DNA of 43,080 nucleotides from Bacteroidetes bacterium QH_7_62_13. GTDB lineage: Bacteria > Bacteroidota > Rhodothermia > Rhodothermales > Salinibacteraceae. The notes under the pieces are model-generated. The model worked only from the letters and a program-made list of their open reading frames with translations, made no database searches and was not told the DNA's origin. The translations under genes and the position numbers were made by a program. The stretch lies in contig PXTG01000068.1 of the NCBI GenBank assembly GCA_003023365.1, positions 1-43,080 of the forward strand, read 5' to 3'. Below, one piece after another: positions 33,153-40,961 of this stretch; the first letter of the stretch is position 1; each line of letters starts with the position of its first letter.

Positions 33153-33767
33153 TTACGAGATCCAATCGTCGGCTTCCAGCAGGAGTTCATCGTGGTGGCC
33201 CCGGAGCAGCTGTGTGATGAGTTCACTTAGCTCCCGGGCGGGGCTGCCGGTGGGCTGGGCCGTCGTGAGGGACGCCATTTGGCCGGTGCCTTCCTCCAAC
33301 ACCTCCAGCGCGTCGGTCAGTGCAAACCACCAGGGCTGACTGTCGCCGGGCATGGCTTGATCCTCCTCGGCACACAGGTGCATGACCTTGGATCCCTGTG
33401 CGTTGAGGGCATTTCGCAGGACGCCCGCAGTCCGTTCCACGGTCTCTACCATCGATCCCAGCTTTTCCTGCTGACCGAGTGAAAGCGCTGCCTCGGCCGC
33501 CTCCCGCTCGTAGCAGAGTGCTCGTTCGAGGATTTGCACGGCAGCGACGGCCACGGACTGAAAGGCTGTTCCGTTCTGGTCTGCGGCCTCGACGAGCCCC
33601 TGAAGGGCATCGACGTCCGGCTGAGCCGTCTCGGGGTTGGGGGCGTCTTCTTCGTCTTCCGTACTGTCGAGGAGAAGAGAAGCCCGTTTAAGCCGCTCCC
33701 GGTGGGAGGTATGCTTCTGGCCGGGAGACGATTGCTCAGGCCGGACGTTGCCAGTGCCGGTACTCAT
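33153..33767 (-). CDS. Hypothetical helical acidic protein
   Basis: 204 residues, cytoplasmic by composition, with no signal or membrane segment. The first 60 residues are polar and probably disordered (SPGQKHTSHRERLKRASLLL, DSTEDEEDAPNPETAQPD). The rest is predicted helical: ALQGLVEAADQNGTAFQSVA, VAAVQILERALCYEREAAEA, MVETVERTAGVLRNAL, and LSELITQLLRGHHDELLLEA at the end. I do not recognise the family. It has its own terminator before lysS and reads as an independent gene. Codon use is like its neighbours. Confidence 0.65.
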   Translation of the reverse strand: MSTGTGNVRPEQSSPGQKHTSHRERLKRASLLLDSTEDEEDAPNPETAQPDVDALQGLVEAADQNGTAFQSVAVAAVQILERALCYEREAAEAALSLGQQEKLGSMVETVERTAGVLRNALNAQGSKVMHLCAEEDQAMPGDSQPWWFALTDALEVLEEGTGQMASLTTAQPTGSPARELSELITQLLRGHHDELLLEADDWIS

Positions 33768-34049
33768 GATGGTGTACTGCTATGAGACATCCACGATAAG
33801 CGTTACTCATCGCGTTGCGACATCGAGTTGTCGCAACTGAAAGTAGGAGTACGTCCTCTCCTTTGCGTAACGCGGTCTTGTCATCGCTTCCTTGTGGCGG
33901 AAAGCGCGATCCCTACGGGCGCTGCTGTTCCGTTTCGGCGATAACAAAATAACGGCTTCTGGTATCGAGCACGATTCGGTTTTCGTTCCCCATAAGTCGC
34001 GTGCTCCACGAAGAAAACAGCATTCTTCCAGAGAATCAACGCAAAGCGC

Positions 34050-34982
34050 CTACGAGTCGCTCTCGGACGGGGACGATTGGAGGACTTCTCGTAGCCTGTG
34101 GAGAAGGTTCTCGGCGACGTCTGCGTCTAGCTGTCCGCCCCGGACGGCCGTCCGGGCCATTTCGGTCGAGAGGGCGGCGTAGAGGGGAACGAGATTCGGG
34201 GCGTCGTCCCGAAGGGTGTCGAGGTGCCTGTTGACGGTGGCCTCATCCCCTCGGGCGACAGGGCCTGTAAGGGATCCCTCCGGCGTTCCCGATGCCAAGT
34301 TGCCCCACGTTTGCTCCACGAGAGGAGCCATCAGATCGACGGCCGAGGCATTGCGATCCCCAAGGTCCGCAGCCCCAAGAATTTCTTCCACGACTGCCAT
34401 GAGAGCCACGAGCCCATTCGACGCCAGCGTGGCGGCACAGTGGTATAGGGCCTTGTCCCGCGCCGTGAGGGCGAGGGGGCGGGCCCCGAGTCCGCGGGCG
34501 AGTGCCCGTCCAGCAGATACCGCGTCGGGGGTCCCCTCAATCCCCACGACAATGTCGTCGAAGGCATCCGGGGGCGTATCGGGGGTGAATGTTTGGAGAG
34601 GATGGAAGCTGAAGGGAGACGCCCCTTTTTGGGCGAGGGGGGCGAGGGCCTCGGCCGTTCGGGCGCCGGAGGTATGCCCCACGAGGGTGCGGGTCCAGGG
34701 ATGAGAGACGGCTGCCAGCGCAGTGGCTACGTCAGAAATCGCGTCGTCCGGTACGCAGAGCATCACGAGGCGGATGTCCGCGGGCAACGCGCCCGCTTCC
34801 GCCGATGCGATCGGGGCCCCGACGCGGTCCGCAAGGGTGCGCGCGGCGGTCTCATTCCGAGTGAGGATGGCGCGGACCGGTGCGCCGCGGGCAGAGAGCC
34901 GACGGGCCAAGGCGGTCGCTACTGCACCCACCCCGACGACGGCGATCGGAGACGCGTCGTCAAACGCCGTGTCGTCGCTCAT
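34050..34982 (-). CDS. Rossmann-like/DUF2520 NADP-binding protein
   Basis: 310 residues. The N-terminal nucleotide-binding fold is IAVVGVGAVATALARRLSAR. It is followed by RLVMLCVPDDAISDVATALA, TLVGHTSGARTAEALAPLAQ and SPFSFHPLQTFTPDTPPDAF, with the conserved H-P-L-Q-T-F of the Rossmann-like/DUF2520 family. The helical second domain has ALYHCAATLASNGLVALMAV and LTGPVARGDEATVNRHLDTL. The family resembles pyrroline-5-carboxylate and ketopantoate reductases; the substrate is unknown. The gene stands alone. Confidence 0.87.
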   Translation of the reverse strand: MSDDTAFDDASPIAVVGVGAVATALARRLSARGAPVRAILTRNETAARTLADRVGAPIASAEAGALPADIRLVMLCVPDDAISDVATALAAVSHPWTRTLVGHTSGARTAEALAPLAQKGASPFSFHPLQTFTPDTPPDAFDDIVVGIEGTPDAVSAGRALARGLGARPLALTARDKALYHCAATLASNGLVALMAVVEEILGAADLGDRNASAVDLMAPLVEQTWGNLASGTPEGSLTGPVARGDEATVNRHLDTLRDDAPNLVPLYAALSTEMARTAVRGGQLDADVAENLLHRLREVLQSSPSESDS

Positions 34983-35679
34983 GAGCGGAAAAGGAGGTTT
35001 CGAAGAGAACAGCGGTGCCCGCCACGAACGTGAATGATAGCACCCGCAGGGGAGAACGTCTATCGGGCGCCGCGGTCCGCTCAGTACTCACACATGGGGT
35101 GTCGGTTTGAATGACGGGGCCCGGCGTTCTTGGGAGGGGGGAGGAGAATTCAGGGGCTGCGTCGAGGGGGATCGCCGTGAACAGACTTCCTGACCGTCAT
35201 AGGGTCGAATAGGGGAAATGCCTTTGTTTCTCCAGACTCTTCTCCTGCGCCGTTGTCGTGAACCGTCACCTGCCGCGAGCGTCGGATGGGCGAGCCCCTC
35301 TTCGTCGTTTCGGAGAGCCTCCGAGTTGAGCCCGACGATGCGCAGGCCCTGGTGGTCGAGGTGGTAGACCGTCTCCTTCACCCCCTCCGGGCCGGGGCAA
35401 TTTGGGTCTTCGCGTCGGACGGCCCCGGAGGGAATCCCCGTCCCACCCACGCACCATCGGGTACAAAGCCCAGATTCCCGCCGTAGAACCTCCGTATCTC
35501 GATACGTTGACGATTGTGTTCTCGAACTGCAGACCGATGATGACTCCTCGACCAAGCCTCTCGGGTCGAGAAAATCATCCCCGTTCCCCGACTTTCCACT
35601 CAGGGCCCGCGTCCCGGTGGAGAATCTCCAGAGGAACCACTCTTTAGAGGGTATTCTCTTCTGCGTATCTGCACGTCAA
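34983..35679. other. 697-bp stretch with gene remnants
   Basis: No intact gene. On the minus strand it holds a metallophosphoesterase-like fragment (about 35283-35420), a 40-codon frame that begins like a histidine-kinase ATPase box (35150-35269) and, at about 35466-35520, a diverged copy of the element found upstream of the TonB receptor at 40.5 kb. Confidence 0.5.
35283..35420 (-). pseudogene. Calcineurin-like phosphoesterase fragment
   Basis: The minus-strand frame reads REDPNCPGPEGVKETVYHLD, HQGLRIVGLNSEALRNDEEG and LAHP. The pattern of a strand with Y-x-L-D-x-x-G-L-R-x-V-x-L-N-S is the centre of calcineurin-like phosphoesterases, where the metal-binding GNHD loop would precede and H-x-P follow. 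Neither flank is present. It lies about 260 bp downstream of an intact phosphoesterase gene (35680-37326) on the same strand but is not a copy of it. Confidence 0.5.
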
Positions 35680-37326
35680 TCACTCCGATGCGTCGGCACC
35701 GGCTTGTGCTTTTACCTCGACGAGCGTAGACGTGGTATCCGTCCGGCCAAACTCGTTCGTGCTCACCACGGTTACCTTGTGAGTACCGGCCTGCAGGTCG
35801 GCGGGAAGGGGAGCCTTCCAGAGATGGGAAGAGGGTTCGGGACGGGCCACCGCTTCCGGGGTTTCCTCAACGCGTTGATGCAAGCGCTCCATGAAGGGGT
35901 CGTTTTCGATGGTCCGCTCCATAGAGACGGGCTCACGGTCTCCGACGAGGTACCGTACGGTCGTTTTCGGGCCGCCGTCGAAGACGTTCACGAACAAAGT
36001 GGGAGGAGACCACTGGCCCGCGTGAGCCTGGTACTCCCCCCCGGTCGGCTGGTGGACGGTTACGCGCATCTGCCAGTCCGACGGTCGGCTCGCTGCCTTG
36101 AACTGAGCCTCGTAATCCGTACCGTCAAAGTGAAGTGTGTAGTACCCGTTCGGGGTGCCGTCCTCCATCGTGGCCGCCGGAACGTTTCGGTCGTCACGAG
36201 GTCCTTCCCAGCTTCCCCCACGCACCTCGGCCAGAACGTGATGGTGGAGCGTGCCCGGACCGGTCCAGCCGTTATCGTCGTCGAGGTAGACGTGCCAGCT
36301 GTTACTGGTATCGTGGCCCGAAATGCTGTAGACCGAATACGCCGACAGGAGATCCATCAGGGCCCCTAAGTTCGTCGTACCCGGGAGCCAGGACGAGGTC
36401 GTATCGCCGACGGCGTACGTTTTTAGGGGAATATGCGTGGCAATGACGACGAGCTTGTCTTTCGGAACGGAGGCCAAGTCCTCCTCGATCCACGCCAGCT
36501 GTTTCTCGTTTACGTAGCCGCGGTAGATGCCGCTGTACTCAAAACTCTCGCCCTGCCCCTTGTACTGCACGTTGTCCAGGGCGATGAAGTGGACGTTTCC
36601 GTACTCGAACGAATAGTTGGTCGGCCCGAAGTGGCGCTTGTATGTCTCCGTCGCGTGCTTGTCACTGGGGACCTGATAGTTCATGTCGTGATTTCCGGGC
36701 ACGCGCCACCAGGGAATGCCGACTGCGCCCACGTTACGGAGATGCCGAGGGTACAGCGATAAGTCATCCGCTACGACATCACCGACAGTGATCCCGAAGG
36801 CAGCGGTCGTGCCGGTTGCCTCGTTGAGCACATCGTCCCGAACGAACCGGAGGTCTTCGTGGCTGCCCGCTTGGGGATCGGCGAACGCGAGGGCCCGAAA
36901 CGACGTCTTGGGGTCCTGTTGGTAGAGGGGGAAGTTCACGGAGTCGGGAAGTGCCCCGGTCGGCTCAACGCCCGGAAACTTGAGATCGAGACTATCGGGG
37001 GTCCCGTCGGGGTCGTGGAGGTGGTAAAACTGCGGCCGGTTGTGTTCGTCGACCGGCACCATGTAACCGGCTGGCTTCGTCACAAAGAGGAACTCCCCCT
37101 CGCGGACCGGAAGAGTATATTGCCCGTCGTCATCCGTTTGCGTTACCGTCCGTCCATTCGAAACTGAAACGCCGGGGATGCCCTCCTCCCCCGGATCTCG
37201 CTGCTGATTTTCATTGCTGTCGTGATATACTGTCCCCCGAGCCGTTTCTTGGCTGTTCGCGTCGAGTGCGAGAACGACCGGGAGGACTGTAAGAAGAAGG
37301 ACCAAGAAGGAAACCTGATTCTGCAT
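35680..37326 (-). CDS. Exported calcineurin-like metallophosphoesterase (MetallophosN/C type)
   Basis: 548 residues from the ATG at 37326 (MQNQVSFLVLLLTVLPVVLA), chosen because it opens a normal signal peptide. Residues 28-90 are a SdrD-like/MetallophosN beta domain (GTVYHDSNENQQRDPGEEGI). The core has ALAFADPQAG (D150, Q152), TVGDVVADD (D183, D187), VPGNHDMNY (N212, H213), ATHIPL (H298) and SISGHDTSNSWH (H338). The last loop is normally GHxH; here the second His is Thr, so one metal ligand seems missing or moved. A C-terminal MetallophosC-like domain follows. It probably cleaves phosphoesters outside the cytoplasm and is likely co-expressed with the TonB receptor upstream. Confidence 0.88.
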   Translation of the reverse strand: MQNQVSFLVLLLTVLPVVLALDANSQETARGTVYHDSNENQQRDPGEEGIPGVSVSNGRTVTQTDDDGQYTLPVREGEFLFVTKPAGYMVPVDEHNRPQFYHLHDPDGTPDSLDLKFPGVEPTGALPDSVNFPLYQQDPKTSFRALAFADPQAGSHEDLRFVRDDVLNEATGTTAAFGITVGDVVADDLSLYPRHLRNVGAVGIPWWRVPGNHDMNYQVPSDKHATETYKRHFGPTNYSFEYGNVHFIALDNVQYKGQGESFEYSGIYRGYVNEKQLAWIEEDLASVPKDKLVVIATHIPLKTYAVGDTTSSWLPGTTNLGALMDLLSAYSVYSISGHDTSNSWHVYLDDDNGWTGPGTLHHHVLAEVRGGSWEGPRDDRNVPAATMEDGTPNGYYTLHFDGTDYEAQFKAASRPSDWQMRVTVHQPTGGEYQAHAGQWSPPTLFVNVFDGGPKTTVRYLVGDREPVSMERTIENDPFMERLHQRVEETPEAVARPEPSSHLWKAPLPADLQAGTHKVTVVSTNEFGRTDTTSTLVEVKAQAGADASE

Positions 37327-37384
37327 GAGGCCGAGAATACTGAGGGAGAAACAAGCGACGGTTCCAACTGCCCGTCCGGAATAA

Positions 37385-37408
37385 TCGCCCGGTGCCTCCA
37401 CCGGGCGA
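37385..37408. other. Hairpin between TonB receptor and phosphoesterase genes
   Basis: A perfect 10-bp stem TCGCCCGGTG/CACCGGGCGA with a 4-nt loop. On the minus strand only TTATT follows, so it is a weak terminator at best and may lower expression of the downstream phosphoesterase or protect the receptor mRNA. Confidence 0.5.
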
Positions 37409-37443
37409 CCATTCAGGGACGAAATCGATGTCCGATGCGGAGG

Positions 37444-40395
37444 CTAGAATCGTGCCTTGATGCCGAACCAAAACTGACGGCCTTTCTGCTGGACCTGCCA
37501 CGTCTGACTGGGGTCGCCCTGATAGATCCGGAGTGGATTCTCGGACAGGTTTTCGGCGGACAGGTTGACGGAGTAGTTCGGCGTGATGTCGTAGGTCACC
37601 TTTAGGTCCAACGTCTCCCGGGCGTCGAGAAACCGATCTTGTGGAGCCGCGCCGGAAAAACGGGTTACGAAGTCGTCCGTGTAGCTGTAGTTGAGCCGAA
37701 TGTCCAGCCCCTGCCAGATGAAGAAGGGACCAATGCTGGTGATCAGATCCGGCTGCTGGAAGAAAGGAAGATCTTCATTCTCTCGACCAGGTACGTTGAG
37801 TTCGGACTCGATGAAGGTGGCGTTCGCTTGAATGCCCAGTCCATCGAGCGGCTGCGGTAGAAACCTGAGTGTCTGCTGGAGTTGGGTCTCAAGCCCGAAG
37901 ATCGTACCGCTGTTCGCGTTGACCGGTCGTGAGACCTCAGCCTCCCGAAAGGTGACGCCCCCGGCGTCTACATTCTCTCGGGTAATCGTCTGGGTAAAGA
38001 TGGGATCGTTGATACGCTTGAAGAAGAAGTTGGCAACGTACAGGTCCGACGCGCTGGGGTAAAACTCCACGGTGGCGTCGAAATTCAAGGCCCGAAAGGG
38101 GCTCAGGCCCGGATTTCCACGCGATACATTTCCCTGCCGGACGACGCCCGGCTGCACCTCGTCCCCAGGGTCGTAGTTCACATTTTCACTTCCCGCAATC
38201 TGCGACAGATTGGGACGCGCAATCGTCTTGGCCGCCGACACGCGCGCCTGGAGACGGTCACTGAACTGGTATCGAAGGTGCAGGTTAGGGAAGAGGTCGA
38301 GGTACTGATTGTCCTCAATGCGCTTCGAAAATTCACCGGTGGTCGAGTTGTAGGACCTCACCGTAGCGTCGGTGACCGTATTTTCAACGCGCAACCCACC
38401 GCGCACCGTCAAGCTTCCCCACTCGTTCCCGACCATGACGTACCCCGACGTGATGGTTTCGTCTACGCCGTAGTCGCCCAGAATTGAGTCCTCCTCGTCC
38501 TTGCTGGACCGGAACAGTTCCGGTCGTTCCTCCCGAAGCTCTCGTCCCCGATTCGGGTCGACCGTCGGACCAATGGGAAGCCCCTCGACGTCCCCAGGGG
38601 TGGCCACAATTTCGTACTCCGAAAGTAGGAGTACATTGTTCGGGTTCGGCGAAACGTCTACTCTTTCAGCGTCGAGATCCGTAGTGGTCCGCTGTCCCCG
38701 AAGCCCAGTCTTCACGAATCCATTTTCGCCCCCAAGCCAGTCCAGGTTGTACCGGAGGTCCGTGGAGGCCTCGTAGGACTCAGAGGTTGCCTCCTTGGTG
38801 TCGATGCCGAGTCCGTCGAACGCGTAGACGGACGGATCCTGATACATTCGCTCGTTCACGGGGTAGCCCCAAACCTCCGCTCCGTCATACCGCACAACGC
38901 TCTCGAAATTATACGGATCGCCCGGGGTGAATGGGGTCGTGCTCGGATCCCCGTCGAATTCAGAGAGCGAATTGTTAAACTGCCACTCGCGGACGGTCTC
39001 ATCTTTTCCGGCGCGGACGTAGCTTGCCCGTGTGGTCCAGTCAACGGAGCCGAATCGAACTTCGCTCGATCCGATTGTGAAGAACATGCGCTCCTCCTGC
39101 CGGTCGAGGTCCGACTCCTTGTCGTTTCGACCGATGGTGGCCCGGTAGCGCTCGTTGGGGGAGACCCCAGGGATGGGCTCAAACAGAACCGAGTCCGGCT
39201 CTCCAAAACTGTCGTCGGAGTAGTTCCACTCCGTTTGAAGGTCTCGCTGATTGTCAACCGTTTGCGCGTAGGAGGTAACGAGACCAAACTGCTGGTCGGG
39301 AGTGGGATGCCACTCGACGTTCATTGTCCCCCCAAACTGGGTAAACTGCGACCGTCCCTGCTCCAATCGTGTGCCCTCGGGGACGGTCACATCGTCTGAG
39401 AAGTCGGGATGGTTGACTTGCCGCCACTCGTCCGGCTGGATGAGCGTAGTGGTGAACGCATCCCACTTGTAGTTGGCCGTGAAGGCTACCCCCAGATCGT
39501 CGTCGGGCCCGAACTGGGTTCCCCCTCTCGCCCGAAGATTAATCGGCTGGCCGTTCACTGCTATGGAGCCAATTTCATCGCGATACGCGCCCTCAGCGCT
39601 GGCCGTCAAGAAGGATCCCCTTTGGCTGAAGGCGCTCAACGGGACAATGTTGGTGACACCGCCGATGCCGTTGGCACTCCGGTCGGACGTAGGCGACTTT
39701 ACGACCTCTACCTGTGAAGCCACATTTGCGGGCAGTACATCGAGCGCCACCGCACGGTCACCGGTGGTGGAAACCAGGGACTGTCCCAAAACCGTTGTGC
39801 TGTTTAGGTCCGGTTGAATACCGCGCACAACGATGAACGAGTTCTTGAAGCCGCGGCCGGCGGTTCCGGTAATGCCCTGTCCGAGATTGGCCTGGGTGAA
39901 CACGCCGGGCAACCGGTCGAGCGACTCGGCCAGGGTTTGGTCTGGATAGCGCTCAAGCGTTCGAAGGTCCAGCACGTCCACGACCGCATCGTCTCCCTTC
40001 TTGGTTTGATTGGTGCGAATGGTCCCGCGCTGTCCCTCCACGATGATCTGCTGGGACTGCATGGTTGCGCTACGTAGCTGAAAGTTCTGAGTCACAGTTT
40101 CTCCGGCCGAAACGGTGACGGTCGTATCTACGGCCGAGTAGCCGACAAAAGAGGCGGTGACCGTGTACTGTCCAGCGGGGATGTCCGGCAGGCGATAGCG
40201 ACCATTTTGGTCCGCTGCCCCCCCAGCCTGAGTATTACGAACGACGACGTTCGCTCCGGGTAGCGGCTCTCCACTACCGTCGACGATCTGCCCCGTGATC
40301 GTGCCTGTTGACTGAGCGATAGCGGTAGCTGGGAGCATCCAGAGGGGCAGAGCGAGAACGAGAAAAAGTGAGAGGTATCGATACCGAGTAAACAT
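37444..40395 (-). CDS. TonB-dependent outer-membrane receptor (Xanth-Caul type)
   Basis: 983 residues from the ATG at 40395, where a signal peptide starts (MFTRYRYLSLFLVLALPLWM, cut after ATAIAQ). Residues about 30-110 are a CarboxypepD_reg-like domain (ITGQIVDGSGEPLPGANVVV). The plug has ESLDRLPGVFTQANLGQGIT and RGIQPDLNSTTVLGQSLVST, then LPANVASQVEVVKSPTSDRS. The barrel ends with the usual aromatic residue (FWFGIKARF). The plug motifs match the TIGR01782-type receptors of Caulobacter and Xanthomonas that import complex nutrients. The phosphoesterase gene follows on the same strand, so an organic phosphate substrate is possible but inferred only from context. Confidence 0.93.
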   Translation of the reverse strand: MFTRYRYLSLFLVLALPLWMLPATAIAQSTGTITGQIVDGSGEPLPGANVVVRNTQAGGAADQNGRYRLPDIPAGQYTVTASFVGYSAVDTTVTVSAGETVTQNFQLRSATMQSQQIIVEGQRGTIRTNQTKKGDDAVVDVLDLRTLERYPDQTLAESLDRLPGVFTQANLGQGITGTAGRGFKNSFIVVRGIQPDLNSTTVLGQSLVSTTGDRAVALDVLPANVASQVEVVKSPTSDRSANGIGGVTNIVPLSAFSQRGSFLTASAEGAYRDEIGSIAVNGQPINLRARGGTQFGPDDDLGVAFTANYKWDAFTTTLIQPDEWRQVNHPDFSDDVTVPEGTRLEQGRSQFTQFGGTMNVEWHPTPDQQFGLVTSYAQTVDNQRDLQTEWNYSDDSFGEPDSVLFEPIPGVSPNERYRATIGRNDKESDLDRQEERMFFTIGSSEVRFGSVDWTTRASYVRAGKDETVREWQFNNSLSEFDGDPSTTPFTPGDPYNFESVVRYDGAEVWGYPVNERMYQDPSVYAFDGLGIDTKEATSESYEASTDLRYNLDWLGGENGFVKTGLRGQRTTTDLDAERVDVSPNPNNVLLLSEYEIVATPGDVEGLPIGPTVDPNRGRELREERPELFRSSKDEEDSILGDYGVDETITSGYVMVGNEWGSLTVRGGLRVENTVTDATVRSYNSTTGEFSKRIEDNQYLDLFPNLHLRYQFSDRLQARVSAAKTIARPNLSQIAGSENVNYDPGDEVQPGVVRQGNVSRGNPGLSPFRALNFDATVEFYPSASDLYVANFFFKRINDPIFTQTITRENVDAGGVTFREAEVSRPVNANSGTIFGLETQLQQTLRFLPQPLDGLGIQANATFIESELNVPGRENEDLPFFQQPDLITSIGPFFIWQGLDIRLNYSYTDDFVTRFSGAAPQDRFLDARETLDLKVTYDITPNYSVNLSAENLSENPLRIYQGDPSQTWQVQQKGRQFWFGIKARF

Positions 40396-40961
40396 CGATG
40401 TGTATGGACTTGATGGGGTGTGAAGAACGAAGGCAGCACTTAGGAACGGAGGCACGCGACGCAAATGCGGCCCGTCCAAAACGTCGTCCTATAGATAGAA
40501 AGCCCATGTTATCTCCGTAGAACCCGTGCATTGCGATACCGTAACGGTAGTATTTTCGAGCCGTAAAGCTGAGTGGACCGGATAGGACGTTTCTGGCCTA
40601 ATCGTGCCACTGCTCAATCCTGTATGAGGTACGCGACCTGGGTGGGAGGGCCCGACAGTCGGGGGGTAGGAAAGCAGGCTGTTTCACAGGATCCACAGCA
40701 GGGAGGCTGGGGGGTACGTAGCGGTCGGCTCGTACATAGGGGAAAGGACAGACACAGAGACGGAAACGCCGAGAAAACCAACCCGGACGGTGGCCGACGG
40801 CCCGAAAAGCGTGGTTTCTCGCTACCACCTCTGCATGATCGAAGTGTCCTCTCGCGGTTGGCACACGAAGGCCAGGGAGTCGAAGGACTGCAACTGTCCG
40901 TTTACTGATTTCGTACAGGGGACGCTTCGTCGGTTGTTGAATCGAATCCCACCATGGACGC
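40396..40961. other. Divergent intergenic region, TonB receptor / helicase
   Basis: 566 bp between genes read in opposite directions. It holds the repeat element at 40495-40555 upstream of the receptor and, further right, only short overlapping open frames without protein character. No tRNA or terminator is seen. Confidence 0.5.
40495..40555 (-). promoter_or_regulatory. Conserved upstream element of the TonB receptor gene (copy at 35466-35520)
   Basis: The minus-strand sequence about 100-160 bp before the receptor ATG contains GTATCG, then GGTTCTACGG and TGGGCTTT at fixed spacing. The same order and spacing, with about two thirds of bases equal over 55-60 bp, is found on the minus strand at 35466-35520 before a phosphoesterase fragment. 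The receptor copy also contains the small palindrome ACCGTTACGGT. It could be a regulator-binding region, a leader RNA or a shared upstream gene remnant. Confidence 0.4.

Noticed and set aside
31049-33217. Plus-strand open frame of 722 codons
   Set aside because: It is the antisense of lysS and the MFS remnant; lysS has all class II motifs, while this frame has no recognisable domain.
32999-33226. Upstream extension of lysS to 33226
   Set aside because: It would overlap the 33153-33767 gene and run through its terminator; the ATG at 32998 matches the usual LysRS start.
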